A DNA stretch of 64,000 bases from Methylophaga thiooxydans DMS010 (GTDB lineage Bacteria; Pseudomonadota; Gammaproteobacteria; Nitrosococcales; Methylophagaceae). Within the stretch, counting starts at the first letter, position 1, and each line of letters starts with the position of its first letter. The notes below the pieces were generated by a model, which did not search any database, was not told where the DNA came from, and saw nothing but the letters and a program-made list of their open reading frames with translations. Positions 44,686 to 54,504 of this stretch are shown here, one piece after another. The stretch is from the NCBI RefSeq assembly GCF_000156355.1, contig NZ_GG657906.1, forward strand, positions 1 to 64,000. Direction: 5' to 3'. Made by a program: the position numbers and the translations under genes.

Positions 44686-45738
44686 ATGTCTGTGTCTATC
44701 AGCTTACAACGCTTTGCCAAGCTGATTATTATCAGCAGTTTGTTGGTGGCTTGCAGCAGTGAACGACCTGCCTTGCAGGAATGGAAGCACAGCCAACTTG
44801 GTAGCTATGCAGCGGCTTTTTCACCGGATCGTCGTTATGTGCTGGTTGGCGACACGGATCAACCTGCAAAGCTCTGGGATATCGAGGCCAACAAAATTAA
44901 ATTTGCTTGGCAAAATAAACCCGATGAAGCAGGAACGACCACAGACGTTGCTTTCTCGCATGATGGCAAAGTGGCTGCTACTTCAGAGTCGAACACCATC
45001 GTGCTGTGGAATATGGCCGACGGTGAGCCAATGGTGCGACTTGGCTTCCCGGTGACAATCAAGGATATCGCTCTCTCCCCTCAAGGTGATTATGTCTTAC
45101 TGGCCTTACAAGATCGCACCGCTGTTTATTTCGATGTGATTGCAAATCGTGTAATCCACGTATTTGAACATGATGGCAACGCCGTTAACTCGCCGATTAA
45201 TCAACTTATCAATGCCGTAGCGATTTCCCCTGATGGTCAAACAGCATTGACGGGGGGGGACGACAATACGGCGCGTTTGTGGAACCTTGAAACAGGCGTA
45301 CAATTACAACAGTGGCAGCATGGTAATGATGTTTCCCTGGTATCGTTTGATCCTGCAGGCGGCTTTGTAGTCACCGCTGCCGGAAATGATCAAACCTATA
45401 TCTGGAATCTGACAAGTGCTGAACAAGTCGCTGTGCTCAATACATCGCCGATACCAAACGGCAATGCATGGTCTGACTTTCCCGTCTTCCAAACCACCAC
45501 GACAGCGATTGGCTATTCAGCCGATAATCAATTTATTGTGACCGGTCACCCCAACCGCCAAATCTGTACCTGGCAAGCAAAAGATGGTGCGTCCGTAGCG
45601 TGCTGGCAAGCTCCACGTCGTGAGGCATTGAAACCGGGAGTGGTTTTACAAGCAGTGACCTTTAGCCCTGATGGTAAAGCGATATACAGCGAATCAGGTA
45701 ATGGTTTAGCTCAAAAATGGCAGTTTCAGCATGACTGA
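44686..45738 (+). CDS. WD40-repeat lipoprotein
   Basis: A 350-residue protein with a lipoprotein signal ending SSLLVACSS, giving a lipidated Cys at about residue 23. A beta-propeller of WD40-type repeats follows (LGSYAAAFSPDRRYVLVGDT, AISPDGQTALTGGDDNTARL, VVLQAVTFSPDGKAIYSES). Six or seven blades are apparent. It is probably attached to the inner leaflet of the outer membrane or the periplasmic face of the inner membrane and acts as a binding scaffold. The gene overlaps the YqfO-like gene by 8 bp. Its partner is not identifiable. Confidence 0.85.
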   Translation: MSVSISLQRFAKLIIISSLLVACSSERPALQEWKHSQLGSYAAAFSPDRRYVLVGDTDQPAKLWDIEANKIKFAWQNKPDEAGTTTDVAFSHDGKVAATSESNTIVLWNMADGEPMVRLGFPVTIKDIALSPQGDYVLLALQDRTAVYFDVIANRVIHVFEHDGNAVNSPINQLINAVAISPDGQTALTGGDDNTARLWNLETGVQLQQWQHGNDVSLVSFDPAGGFVVTAAGNDQTYIWNLTSAEQVAVLNTSPIPNGNAWSDFPVFQTTTTAIGYSADNQFIVTGHPNRQICTWQAKDGASVACWQAPRREALKPGVVLQAVTFSPDGKAIYSESGNGLAQKWQFQHD

Positions 45739-46063
45739 TCCATTACTCAAGCTAGTATTTTTCGTACCTGAGTCACATAAAGAAACCGTAAAAAACGCTA
45801 TCTTCGCTGCTGGTGCAGGCAAGTATGACGGCTATGATTGTTGTAGTTGGGAAACACAGGGCACAGGCCAGTTCCGACCCTTACAAGGTAGCCAGCCTTT
45901 TCTCGGTCAGCAAGGTAGTATCGAACGTGTAGATGAGTTTCGCGTTGAAACCGTGTGCCCAGAGTCAAAAATCAAAGTCATACTTGAATCATTACTTCTG
46001 GCCCACCCTTACGAAACCCCAGCCTATGAAGTCTGGTCTGTTAAGACATTAGACGATTTCTGA
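45731..46063 (+). CDS. YqfO/NIF3-like small protein (CutA-like fold)
   Basis: A 110-residue protein with the conserved FFVPESHKETVKNAIFAAGA, YDCCSWETQGTGQFRPLQGS, VDEFRVETVCP and HPYETPAYEV. This is the stand-alone form of the domain inserted in NIF3/YqfO proteins, with a trimeric CutA/PII-like fold. The paired Cys and the HPYE motif suggest a metal or ligand site, but no activity is established. It overlaps the upstream lipoprotein gene and lies 16 bp before pepN. Confidence 0.85.
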   Translation: MTDPLLKLVFFVPESHKETVKNAIFAAGAGKYDGYDCCSWETQGTGQFRPLQGSQPFLGQQGSIERVDEFRVETVCPESKIKVILESLLLAHPYETPAYEVWSVKTLDDF

Positions 46064-46079
46064 AAAAGAGCCTTTCCCC

Positions 46080-48740
46080 ATGGATACATCAGCAACAGAA
46101 CAATCACCTAAAGTGACCTTACTCGCCGATTATGAACAACCTGCCTACCTGGTTGATGAGGCGTTACTGCAATTTGATCTGGATAGTGCGAAAACCCGCG
46201 TTGTCAGCACATTGACCATGCGTAAAAATCCTCAGGGTCCTGAGGCAGATTGCATCCTCGATGGCGAAGCGTTGACTTTAGTGTCACTCAAACTCGATGG
46301 CAAAAAGCTAGAAGGTAATCAATTCCAACGAACGACATCACAGCTATTGATTCCAAACCTGCCCGATAAGTTTGAGCTAGAAATCATTACCGAAATTGAA
46401 CCCGATCAGAATACGGCATTAGAAGGGCTGTATTATTCCGGCAGTATTTTGTGTACGCAGTGTGAAGCGGAAGGGTTTCGCCGTATCACCTATTACCCGG
46501 ATCGGCCTGATGTGATGTCGGTGTTTACCGTCACCATCGTGGCAGACCGTGAAAAGTGGCCGGTGATGCTCTCTAACGGCAATATGGAAGACCAAGGCGT
46601 ATTCGATGATGGACGACATTGGGTACGCTGGCATGATCCCCATCCAAAGCCTAGCTATCTGTTTGCCTTGGTGGCGGGTGACCTTCATGTACAACAAGAT
46701 AGCTTTACGACACAAAGTGGTCGTGAGGTTGCGTTACGTATTTATGTTGACCCAGAAAACAAGCACAAATGTGACCACGCCTTGACCTCGCTAAAGCAGG
46801 CAATGAAGTGGGACGAAGACACCTATGGTCGTGAATACGATTTGGATGTATTCATGATTGTCGCAGTGAATGATTTCAACATGGGCGCAATGGAAAACAA
46901 AGGCCTGAATATATTCAATGCGGCCTGTGTGCTTGCAACGCCCGAAACAGCAACCGATGATGATTTTTATACGATACAAAGCATCGTGGCTCACGAGTAC
47001 TTTCATAACTGGTCAGGTAACCGTGTTACCTGCCGTGACTGGTTCCAACTTAGCCTGAAAGAAGGCTTTACTGTGATGCGTGACCAAAGCTTCAGTGCCG
47101 ATTTAAACTCGGCTGCAGTGCAACGCATTGATGATGTGAATGGGCTACGTAGCATGCAGTTTGCTGAAGATGCCGGCCCCATGGCGCATCCTGTCAGACC
47201 TGACTCATACATTGAAATTAGTAACTTTTACACCGTTACCATTTACGAAAAAGGGGCTGAAGTTGTTCGCATGATCAACACTTTGGTCGGCGACGAGGAG
47301 TTTCGAAAGGGGACAGACTTATACTTTGACCGGCACGATGGGCAGGCAGTCACTACGGATGATTTTGTCAAAGCGATTGAAGATGCCAATGCCGTTGATT
47401 TAAGCCAATTTAAACGCTGGTATGAGCAGGCAGGCACGCCTGAGCTTACCATTGACACGAATTATGATCCGATAGAACATCGTTTTACGCTAACAGTGAC
47501 TCAGGCCTGCCCAGCAACGCCAGGACAAGCAACAAAACAACCTTTCCATATTCCATTGGCTGTGGGCTTACTGGATAAATCGGGTACTAGTTTAGATATG
47601 CAGCTTGAGGATGAGGCTGAGCCGCATCATGGTGACACCCGAATTTTGTCCGTAACAGAAGCTTCGCAAACGTTTGAATTTATTAATGTGAGTTCAGAGC
47701 CATTGGCATCAGTGCTTCGCGGTTTTTCAGCCCCTGTAAAACTGAAGTACGATCTGAGTAATCATCAATTAGCCTTTTTGATGGTAAACGATAAAGACAG
47801 TTTCAATCGCTGGGATGCCGGACAAAAGCTGATTATTAATATCTTGCTAGAGTTAGTAGCGGATATTCAGCAAAACAACCCACTGGTGCTGTCTTCGCTG
47901 TTAGTAAACCAGTTCGAACGTATTCTGACAGATAAAAAGTTGGATCCGGCACTGATCGCAAAAATGTTGACGTTACCGACGGAAAATTATCTCGCTGCTC
48001 AAATGACTACGCCAGATGTTGATGCCATACATCAAGCGCGTGAGTTTCTGAAACGCAATATAGCAGTGTCGCTCAAAGGGCTGTTCAATCAGACCTATGA
48101 GAAGCTGAGCGTAAAGAAAGCCTACGACTTCAATGCTGACGATATGGCGATGCGCAGTTTGAAAAATGTGTGTTTGTCTTATTTGGTGGCAAGTGGTGAT
48201 CCCTTGCAGCTACAGCGATGCCTGCGCCAGATGAAACAGGCTGACAATATGACTGAACTACTGGCAGGCTTGCGCCTGATGGTAGATCAGAGCGGTCTGG
48301 AACGTGAAAATGCGCTGAGATCATTCTATGAACAGTGGAAACAAGACCGTCAAGTAGTGGATAAATGGCTGGCGGTGCAAGCAGCATCAACGTTACCGGA
48401 TACCCTGATTAGGGTTAAAGGTTTGATGAAACATGAAGCCTTCAGTATTAAAAACCCAAACAATGTCCGCGCTTTGATAGGGATGTTTTGTCGTAATAAC
48501 CCTGTTCATTTTCATGCGAAAGATGGTTCTGGTTACCGTTTTCTCGCCGAGCAGATCTTGGTTCTTGATAAACTCAACCCACAGGTGGCAGCACGTATGT
48601 TAGGTGCCTTGAATTCATGGCGACGTTATGACGAGCAACGTCAGCAATTAATGAAACAAGCCTTAGAAAGCATTGCTGAGCAGCAAGATCTTTCAGCGGA
48701 TGTCTATGAAATCGTCACCAAATATTTAGCGGCAGAATAA
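46080..48740 (+). CDS. pepN: Aminopeptidase N (M1 family)
   Basis: An 886-residue zinc aminopeptidase. The exopeptidase motif GAMEN lies near residue 269, and the zinc site HEYFHNW has His305, His309 and catalytic Glu306, with the third ligand Glu in LKEGFTV. Proton-donor Tyr is in the VTIYEKGAEVVRM segment. Length and C-terminal helical domain match E. coli PepN. It is cytoplasmic and trims peptides after proteolysis. The TAA stop shares its last base with the ATG of the HIT gene. Confidence 0.95.
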   Translation: MDTSATEQSPKVTLLADYEQPAYLVDEALLQFDLDSAKTRVVSTLTMRKNPQGPEADCILDGEALTLVSLKLDGKKLEGNQFQRTTSQLLIPNLPDKFELEIITEIEPDQNTALEGLYYSGSILCTQCEAEGFRRITYYPDRPDVMSVFTVTIVADREKWPVMLSNGNMEDQGVFDDGRHWVRWHDPHPKPSYLFALVAGDLHVQQDSFTTQSGREVALRIYVDPENKHKCDHALTSLKQAMKWDEDTYGREYDLDVFMIVAVNDFNMGAMENKGLNIFNAACVLATPETATDDDFYTIQSIVAHEYFHNWSGNRVTCRDWFQLSLKEGFTVMRDQSFSADLNSAAVQRIDDVNGLRSMQFAEDAGPMAHPVRPDSYIEISNFYTVTIYEKGAEVVRMINTLVGDEEFRKGTDLYFDRHDGQAVTTDDFVKAIEDANAVDLSQFKRWYEQAGTPELTIDTNYDPIEHRFTLTVTQACPATPGQATKQPFHIPLAVGLLDKSGTSLDMQLEDEAEPHHGDTRILSVTEASQTFEFINVSSEPLASVLRGFSAPVKLKYDLSNHQLAFLMVNDKDSFNRWDAGQKLIINILLELVADIQQNNPLVLSSLLVNQFERILTDKKLDPALIAKMLTLPTENYLAAQMTTPDVDAIHQAREFLKRNIAVSLKGLFNQTYEKLSVKKAYDFNADDMAMRSLKNVCLSYLVASGDPLQLQRCLRQMKQADNMTELLAGLRLMVDQSGLERENALRSFYEQWKQDRQVVDKWLAVQAASTLPDTLIRVKGLMKHEAFSIKNPNNVRALIGMFCRNNPVHFHAKDGSGYRFLAEQILVLDKLNPQVAARMLGALNSWRRYDEQRQQLMKQALESIAEQQDLSADVYEIVTKYLAAE

Positions 48741-49153
48741 TGTACGAACTGCATTCGCAACTTGCCAAAGACACTATCCAGATTGGTCAATTTGAACTCT
48801 GCGATGTGTTACTGATGAATGATGATCGCTACCCTTGGGTGATTCTTGTCCCCAGAAGAGTCAACGTGCGTGAAATTCACCAATTATCTGAAGCAGAGCA
48901 ACAGCAGCTGTTGCAAGAGTCGAGCTTTGTATCGCAAGCGATGACGCAACTATTTTCGGCTCATAAGATGAACGTGGCGGCGTTGGGAAATATCGTAGAG
49001 CAATTACACTTGCATCATGTTGCTCGCTTTACGTCTGATATTGCATGGCCGAAACCTGTTTGGGGCATCGGTGATGCAATGCCTTATTCAGATGTTGCAG
49101 CCAACGCGATGCTATCTCAGCTCAAGCGTGTGTTGGGTGATTATTTGATTTAG
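48740..49153 (+). CDS. HIT-domain protein
   Basis: A 137-residue protein of the histidine-triad superfamily. The segment NIVEQLHLHHVARF carries the His cluster, and the preceding LMNDDRYPWVILVPRR is typical of a gammaproteobacterial HIT subgroup, as is WPKPVWG. The pattern reads H-x-H-H and not the strict H-x-H-x-H triad, so catalytic activity is uncertain, and it may bind nucleotides. It shares a base with pepN's stop codon and precedes the DUF2835 gene by 2 bp. Confidence 0.85.
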   Translation: MYELHSQLAKDTIQIGQFELCDVLLMNDDRYPWVILVPRRVNVREIHQLSEAEQQQLLQESSFVSQAMTQLFSAHKMNVAALGNIVEQLHLHHVARFTSDIAWPKPVWGIGDAMPYSDVAANAMLSQLKRVLGDYLI

Positions 49154-49155
49154 CT

Positions 49156-49380
49156 ATGACTGAGTTACGATTTCGTCTTCACTTAAGTCGAAACGAGGCG
49201 CTTCGTTACTATCGAGGTGAAGCTACGACCGTTATTGTACGTGCTGAAACAGGGCAGACCGTGAGTTTCCCTGCCCACCATATTCGCCCCTTTGTCGATG
49301 CGATTGGGGTAAATGGTTTATTCAAAATCAGTTTTGATAACAACAATAAATTGATTGGGATAAAACGACTTCGGCACTAG
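49156..49380 (+). CDS. DUF2835 family protein
   Basis: A 74-residue protein whose core YRGEATTVIVRAETGQTVSF and ending GLFKISFDNNNKLIGIKRL match the DUF2835 family. It is small, beta-rich and cytoplasmic, of unknown function. It lies 2 bp behind the HIT gene, probably last in the pepN operon. Its 3' end overlaps the convergent GGDEF/EAL gene by 4 bp. Confidence 0.8.
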   Translation: MTELRFRLHLSRNEALRYYRGEATTVIVRAETGQTVSFPAHHIRPFVDAIGVNGLFKISFDNNNKLIGIKRLRH

Positions 49381-52214
49381 TCTAGTTCTGGGGGGCCGGA
49401 TAGCAATTCAGGTTGTGGCTTACCGATGTAATAACCCTGAGCATAATCAACCCCCAGTGTCTCTAACAACGCCAGGGTTTCAGCGTTTTCAACAAACTCG
49501 GCAATTGTCTGTTTACCCATACCTTTGGCAATAGTCACCAGTGCCTGAACAAACAGCCGATCATCTTCGTTCTCAGTGATATGAGTGATAAAACTGCCGT
49601 CTATTTTGACTAGACTGACGGGGAGTTCACGCAGATACCGAAATGAGGCAAAACCGGTACCGAAGTCATCAATCGAAAAGCGACAGCCCAATCTGATCAA
49701 TTCTTGCATCAGTTCCCTAGCTTGTGGAATGTCGGCAACAGCCGCGGTTTCGGTTAGTTCGAATATTAACTTGTCCGCTTGTGCACCGTATTGTGTTATG
49801 AGGTGTTCTAATAAAGGTTGGAGTTCGGGATCGACTACCGCATGTCCCGACAGATTAAGCGACAGGCTGATATCTTGGTGTTGTAGATTTTGCTCAGCTA
49901 TTTTGGCAACACCTTGTTCCAGCACATAATGATCGATCCGGTGTATCAGCCCAGTTTGTTCGGCCACCTGAATAAAAAGGCCAGGCAGATGAAGTTGGTC
50001 ATTATCATCCCACATACGAAGTAAAGCCTCGTAGTGACTGACTGTACGGCTTTGGATATGCATGATGGGCTGGTAAAACAACTGAAAACGATTATGGTTT
50101 AAGGCATCTACTATTTTTTGTTTCCACTTCACACGCGCCTTCAACTCGGTTCGGGCCATGTCGTCAAACGTAAACAGATGCCAGGTGTTTTTGCCTTTGG
50201 ATTTGGCCTGGTACATAGCCATATCTGCGTTGCTTACCAGCTCATCGACCGTTAGATTATTAAGCGGGAATTTAGTAATGCCGATGCTGCACGAAATCGT
50301 ATATCGAGCTTGCTCATGTGAGAAGTCGATATTTTTCAAACTGTCGGTGATTTTTTCACATAGCGTAATTGCACCATGCAGATCGGTTTCTGGCAGAATG
50401 ATGGCAAATTCGTCGCCACCAAGACGGGCAACGATATCTGTTGAGCGGCTAATTGCTAGTAGAGACTGAGCGACGCGTTGTAACAATTGGTCGCCGACGT
50501 TATGGCCACAGCTGTCGTTGATATCTTTGAATTGATCTAGATCCAGAAATAACAGCATACCTTCACGTTTATAGCGTTGAGCTTGGTTGAGAAGTTTTTT
50601 GAAGTCGCTATTGAATTTTCGGCGATTATAGAGCTCGGTTAAGGCATCGTGATTAGCCATCCATAACATCTGTTCTTCACTGCGTTTTTTATCAGTCACA
50701 TCCAAGCCAACCGATAAAATAACAGCATCATCGTTAGCGACAGTCAGGCTGGAATGTAGCCAGGAGATAACTCTGACATCACCATTTTTGTGAATAAAAT
50801 CGGTTTCAAGTTGACTGACAGCCAAATGCGAATGTGTTAACTCGTTTAAAGTGGCGTGAACATTGTCCCATTGCTGTGCGTTAAAAAACGGTTGAATCGC
50901 GGTGCCAACCACATCTTGCTCGCTACAACCGGTCATTTGTTCTGAAAATTGATTGAAGCTGATGATCTTGCACTGTTTATCGAGAGTGATGATCATCAAC
51001 TGTGCTGTATCAATCAGGTTTTTAACGAAGTCGCGTTCATCCCGCAGTTCAACTGTCCTCAGGTTGAGCGAATCAGTCCTTTCTTTAATGGCCTGTTCCA
51101 TTCCCTCAAGTTGGCTGGATAATGCGTAGGATGAGTCTTCCAAGAGATCCAGTTCATCAAGGCGTCTATGCTTTTGGTCGGGGTTGGGATTGATTAGTTT
51201 ACGAGCAGAAGCGTATTGCTTTTGACCGAGCAGTGGCAGTGCGCGTGAGACTGATGATAAGCGCCTTAGTGGTGCTGACAGGAAGAAAAAAATACTACCG
51301 CCGATCAATATCACGCCGAGTAGGGATATAACGATACTGCGATAAGTAACATCGAGGATGGCTTCTTGCTGATGGTGAATGTCATCAATGATGAGCAGTA
51401 ATACGTCATCCACATTGTCGATTTTGATAATTTGAAATTCGACTGGTAAACGTTTATCACGCACTAACAAACCATGTTCGTCAATACTGTCAAAATTATA
51501 ATATTTTGCCAGTTGCTGTAAAAAATCGATGTTGTCACTGAAGGAGGTAAGCGCATTAATGTGCTTGCCCCAGAGCTGAGTATCTTTACGTCGCAATGCA
51601 TGCTCGTCAGAGTCGTTGGAGATCACAGCCACATCAGCGCCGGTTTGGCTCTGAAAGGCTAGTAAGGTATTGCTTATGTTATAGCCAAGAATTAAAACAT
51701 GACGTGTTGCAGCTTCTGACAGAATAGGTAGCAGGAGATATTGCTGGCAACCTTGGTAGCAATTGATATAACTATGAGCCTTTTCTGTTTTGATCGTTAA
51801 GGGGATAAGCGCTTTGATAGTATTTGGCAACGGCTGTCCCCAGCCACCTGATTTTTGAGTAGGAAAATCAATTATCCAGGCCTGAGTGACGTTCCAGTGA
51901 AGTTCAAGTTCACTTCGATGATTGGTTAAAGCCTGCTCTATGTTACTGAGCTTATTAGAATCTATATCGCCAGGTGAGAATGCCAGAATAAATTCAGCCA
52001 GGCGTTGCAGTTCTTCACTGCCCGTTTTGAGCTGGCCGAATAGTTGCTGTTGATATTGCTGTTGAATCTCCAGCCGGAACAGTTCGAACCGTTGCTGCAT
52101 GTTCCAATGCACCATCAATGGGAAACTAGACAGAAAAATAAATACCAAACCACCAAAAAACAGACCTGCTTTCCACTTCAGGCTGAAAACGGGGTTGTTG
52201 ATAGGTTTGTCCAT
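49377..52214 (-). CDS. Membrane PAS-GGDEF-EAL c-di-GMP enzyme
   Basis: A 945-residue inner-membrane protein. Two helices (about 14-34 and 292-312) flank a periplasmic sensor. A coiled linker, PAS (about 395-515), GGDEF (about 525-680) and EAL (about 690-940) follow. The cyclase site RLGGDEFAI is intact with an RSTD inhibitory site five residues before. The phosphodiesterase side keeps EALLRMW, the DDFGTG loop and KIDGSFI. Both activities are therefore possible. It is last in an operon with a porin and a PstS-like protein, suggesting its sensor responds to a periplasmic solute. Confidence 0.9.
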   Translation of the reverse strand: MDKPINNPVFSLKWKAGLFFGGLVFIFLSSFPLMVHWNMQQRFELFRLEIQQQYQQQLFGQLKTGSEELQRLAEFILAFSPGDIDSNKLSNIEQALTNHRSELELHWNVTQAWIIDFPTQKSGGWGQPLPNTIKALIPLTIKTEKAHSYINCYQGCQQYLLLPILSEAATRHVLILGYNISNTLLAFQSQTGADVAVISNDSDEHALRRKDTQLWGKHINALTSFSDNIDFLQQLAKYYNFDSIDEHGLLVRDKRLPVEFQIIKIDNVDDVLLLIIDDIHHQQEAILDVTYRSIVISLLGVILIGGSIFFFLSAPLRRLSSVSRALPLLGQKQYASARKLINPNPDQKHRRLDELDLLEDSSYALSSQLEGMEQAIKERTDSLNLRTVELRDERDFVKNLIDTAQLMIITLDKQCKIISFNQFSEQMTGCSEQDVVGTAIQPFFNAQQWDNVHATLNELTHSHLAVSQLETDFIHKNGDVRVISWLHSSLTVANDDAVILSVGLDVTDKKRSEEQMLWMANHDALTELYNRRKFNSDFKKLLNQAQRYKREGMLLFLDLDQFKDINDSCGHNVGDQLLQRVAQSLLAISRSTDIVARLGGDEFAIILPETDLHGAITLCEKITDSLKNIDFSHEQARYTISCSIGITKFPLNNLTVDELVSNADMAMYQAKSKGKNTWHLFTFDDMARTELKARVKWKQKIVDALNHNRFQLFYQPIMHIQSRTVSHYEALLRMWDDNDQLHLPGLFIQVAEQTGLIHRIDHYVLEQGVAKIAEQNLQHQDISLSLNLSGHAVVDPELQPLLEHLITQYGAQADKLIFELTETAAVADIPQARELMQELIRLGCRFSIDDFGTGFASFRYLRELPVSLVKIDGSFITHITENEDDRLFVQALVTIAKGMGKQTIAEFVENAETLALLETLGVDYAQGYYIGKPQPELLSGPPELD

Positions 52215-52234
52215 AAAAACAGGCGCCAGGTTTT

Positions 52235-53479
52235 TTAAAAACGATAAGAAAGCGATATAGCCAACATGTTCCAGTGTTTCTCGCTTAACGCTATATTATT
52301 TTCTCTTGCTGGTAATGAAGAAGTGCCGTCGGTTATGTGATACTCGGCGCGCAGCATCAGGTTCGGTTTGATATCCCATCTGCCTCCGATAACCCAGGCC
52401 TTACTATAGTTGGTATGAGCAGGGAAAGGGGGTTGATCAATACCAAAAGACGACAAAAGCTGGCTGCTTTCCAGGCTCCGTTGGGCGGCTTCGTCAGCAT
52501 CCCAGTCATCACGATCACGCTGCCACTCCTCGTAGCGGATAAAACCTTGCCAACGTGGTGTGAAGAGGTAATTTGCTTGGATGAAATAGCCAAATGGCCG
52601 ACCGCTTTGTTCGCTAAAGTTATCGCTGATTTCTACAAACTCGACTTTTTCCAGTGCGGCTTCCGCGGTGAGTTGCCACTTTTTCCCATTGTATTGAATG
52701 GATAGAACGGTGTAATCGACCTCAATCTCACCCGAGTTGAGACCGGGCCCAGCTGGGAAGGGAATAGTATCTTGAGGACCAGCCTTAAAGTCGATAGTGA
52801 CGTTGGCATGTGAGAGGGAATAAATCCAGCGACCACCATTGTATTCGTAACGTAGTTGACCGAAAAAACCTAGACGGTCATTCCCGACTTTGCCGTTCCA
52901 ATCCTGTCCCATAAAGGCGTATTCGACATTTTTATTCGTTATCGGGTATCCCAGTCCTGCCTGCATCAACAGTGTGCCGCTATCCAGATACATATGGTGA
53001 TAGGCGTGCAATCCATCTGATGAGATGAGTAATTCGCGAATTGTGTCGAAGTAGATTACCTGGGGCAGGAGAATACCTTCACGGGTGTGGGCGACATCAC
53101 GCGTTTGGTTATATAGTCCGATAGGATTCTTGACGCGTCCAAGGTAGAGGCCGGTAGTGGAACGTGCCGTAGAAAGCAGGTCGATATCCACCAATGCATA
53201 ATCGATATAAGGTGAGCCATTATCAAGCTCACCTGCACGTCTGGATAAAACCTGGCTTGCGAGCCGTATTTTGGGGGATAGTTGAAAACTGCCATTTAGA
53301 CCCAGTTCGGTGAATTCGAAGCTGCCGTCTTCGCTGTCACCAAAGAAATTGTTATGCGAAGTATTGATATAAGCCTGGGAGGCAAAACCATGAATCTGTA
53401 GACGCTCTGACCAAGTGCTCTCATCAGCCTGTAGATGATTGCTACAGCAGAGAATAAAGATAAATAGAGCGTATCTCAT
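52235..53479 (-). CDS. Outer-membrane porin-like beta-barrel protein
   Basis: A 414-residue exported protein: signal peptide ending CCSNHLQADE, then IHGFASQAYINTSHNNFFG, a pattern seen in gammaproteobacterial porin-like proteins. Alternating beta-strands run to a C-terminal ISLSYRF with terminal Phe, as needed for outer-membrane insertion. Substrate specificity is not evident. It overlaps the PstS-like gene by 4 bp and lies 20 bp before the GGDEF/EAL gene, so the three are cotranscribed. Such triads recur in marine gammaproteobacteria. Confidence 0.8.
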   Translation of the reverse strand: MRYALFIFILCCSNHLQADESTWSERLQIHGFASQAYINTSHNNFFGDSEDGSFEFTELGLNGSFQLSPKIRLASQVLSRRAGELDNGSPYIDYALVDIDLLSTARSTTGLYLGRVKNPIGLYNQTRDVAHTREGILLPQVIYFDTIRELLISSDGLHAYHHMYLDSGTLLMQAGLGYPITNKNVEYAFMGQDWNGKVGNDRLGFFGQLRYEYNGGRWIYSLSHANVTIDFKAGPQDTIPFPAGPGLNSGEIEVDYTVLSIQYNGKKWQLTAEAALEKVEFVEISDNFSEQSGRPFGYFIQANYLFTPRWQGFIRYEEWQRDRDDWDADEAAQRSLESSQLLSSFGIDQPPFPAHTNYSKAWVIGGRWDIKPNLMLRAEYHITDGTSSLPARENNIALSEKHWNMLAISLSYRF

Positions 53480-53898
53480 AGTGTCGTCCTGAGTTGTTTG
53501 ACAGAGTCGTCTATCGAATTATTTTCAAGATAGCCTATTGCTCCCTTGGTCTTAGCGACGCGGGATAGCATTTCTTGCTCTGAATCTAATACAGTCGGTT
53601 CGATTCCCGTACCTGAAAACACTTGTCTGTCCCAGATCTTTCGCAATTGATATGGGAACATGCCTAGTACGGATTTACAGAACTGAATATGTATAGGATC
53701 GTTATCTTTAAGAACAAAGACGCGTACAGGGGTACCATCGGGCCATTGAGTTAAGCGCATAGCAAACATAGCGCGAAGACTGGTGCGGGACAGTTGGCTT
53801 TGCTCTTGCTCTGGATGAGCAATGAGAGTTTGTGCTTGAACCGGAGAAGACACCAGCAGCAACAGAGTGATAACAACTCTGATGTATTTCCATGGCAT
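53476..53898 (-). CDS. Short PstS-like periplasmic binding protein
   Basis: A 140-residue exported protein. The signal peptide (RVVITLLLLVSSPVQA) is followed by LSRTSLRAMFAMRLTQWPDG, then FCKSVLGMFPYQLRKIWDRQVFSG and KGAIGYLENNS. These are the features of single-lobe PBP-like proteins related to phosphate-binding PstS. It is half the size of a normal substrate-binding protein, so it is unlikely to serve an ABC importer. As the first gene of a porin and GGDEF/EAL operon it may present a ligand, perhaps phosphate, to the membrane enzyme. AGGACG lies upstream of the start. Confidence 0.75.
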   Translation of the reverse strand: MPWKYIRVVITLLLLVSSPVQAQTLIAHPEQEQSQLSRTSLRAMFAMRLTQWPDGTPVRVFVLKDNDPIHIQFCKSVLGMFPYQLRKIWDRQVFSGTGIEPTVLDSEQEMLSRVAKTKGAIGYLENNSIDDSVKQLRTTL

Positions 53899-53982
53899 TG
53901 GTTTGACGTCCTTTCATCACAACCCAGGTCGATTTTACGCAGAAAGCTGAAAAAAGAACAAGTTCTTGCAATCTGCTCCCGA

Positions 53983-54414
53983 TCAATTACCGGTTTGGTT
54001 CGCGACAATTAATTTTGTATCAGACAGGATGTCATGCCAGCTTTGTTTTTCTTTTCCGAGCCATTGCCACAAAAAACCCAACCCCAAAAACAGCCATGAA
54101 AAAATAGCTACGGTGAAGCGCAAACCGGCTTGTTTCCATGTCACGCTCATGTTGTCTTGCCCCACCAGATAAATCTTCCATGCACGCATACCTAAAGTCT
54201 GACCGCCATGAGTCCAGAACCAGCCATAAAAAAACAGACTGACCAGGAGTAGATAAAAGAAAAATATGGGGTTACCGGAATGAATCGCTTCACCACCATT
54301 GAGTACAACAGGAATGACTGCCGCTATAAATAGCGTCGAGATCAGCAACAGTAAATCATAAAGCATCGCCATTAATTGTCGGAATGGGCCGGGGCGTGAA
54401 TTCGTTTGTGTCAT
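53983..54414 (-). CDS. RDD-family membrane protein
   Basis: A 143-residue inner-membrane protein with the Arg-Asp-Asp-type start FRQLMAMLYDLLLLIS, three helices and GWFWTHGGQTLGMRAWKIYL, the second family motif. I chose the start at 54414 (MTQTNSRPGPFRQL). The longer start at 54471 adds residues without family similarity and runs close to the divergent purL. RDD proteins have no general known function, and some act in Na+/H+ exchange. It appears to be monocistronic. Confidence 0.82.
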   Translation of the reverse strand: MTQTNSRPGPFRQLMAMLYDLLLLISTLFIAAVIPVVLNGGEAIHSGNPIFFFYLLLVSLFFYGWFWTHGGQTLGMRAWKIYLVGQDNMSVTWKQAGLRFTVAIFSWLFLGLGFLWQWLGKEKQSWHDILSDTKLIVANQTGN

Positions 54415-54504
54415 ATTAAACCTGATATTGATGCATTTTATTTGGGCGTTAAACGCCACATAAAGTATCATTATCGCTTTAATTTATGTTGAATTGGGAT
54501 CCGC

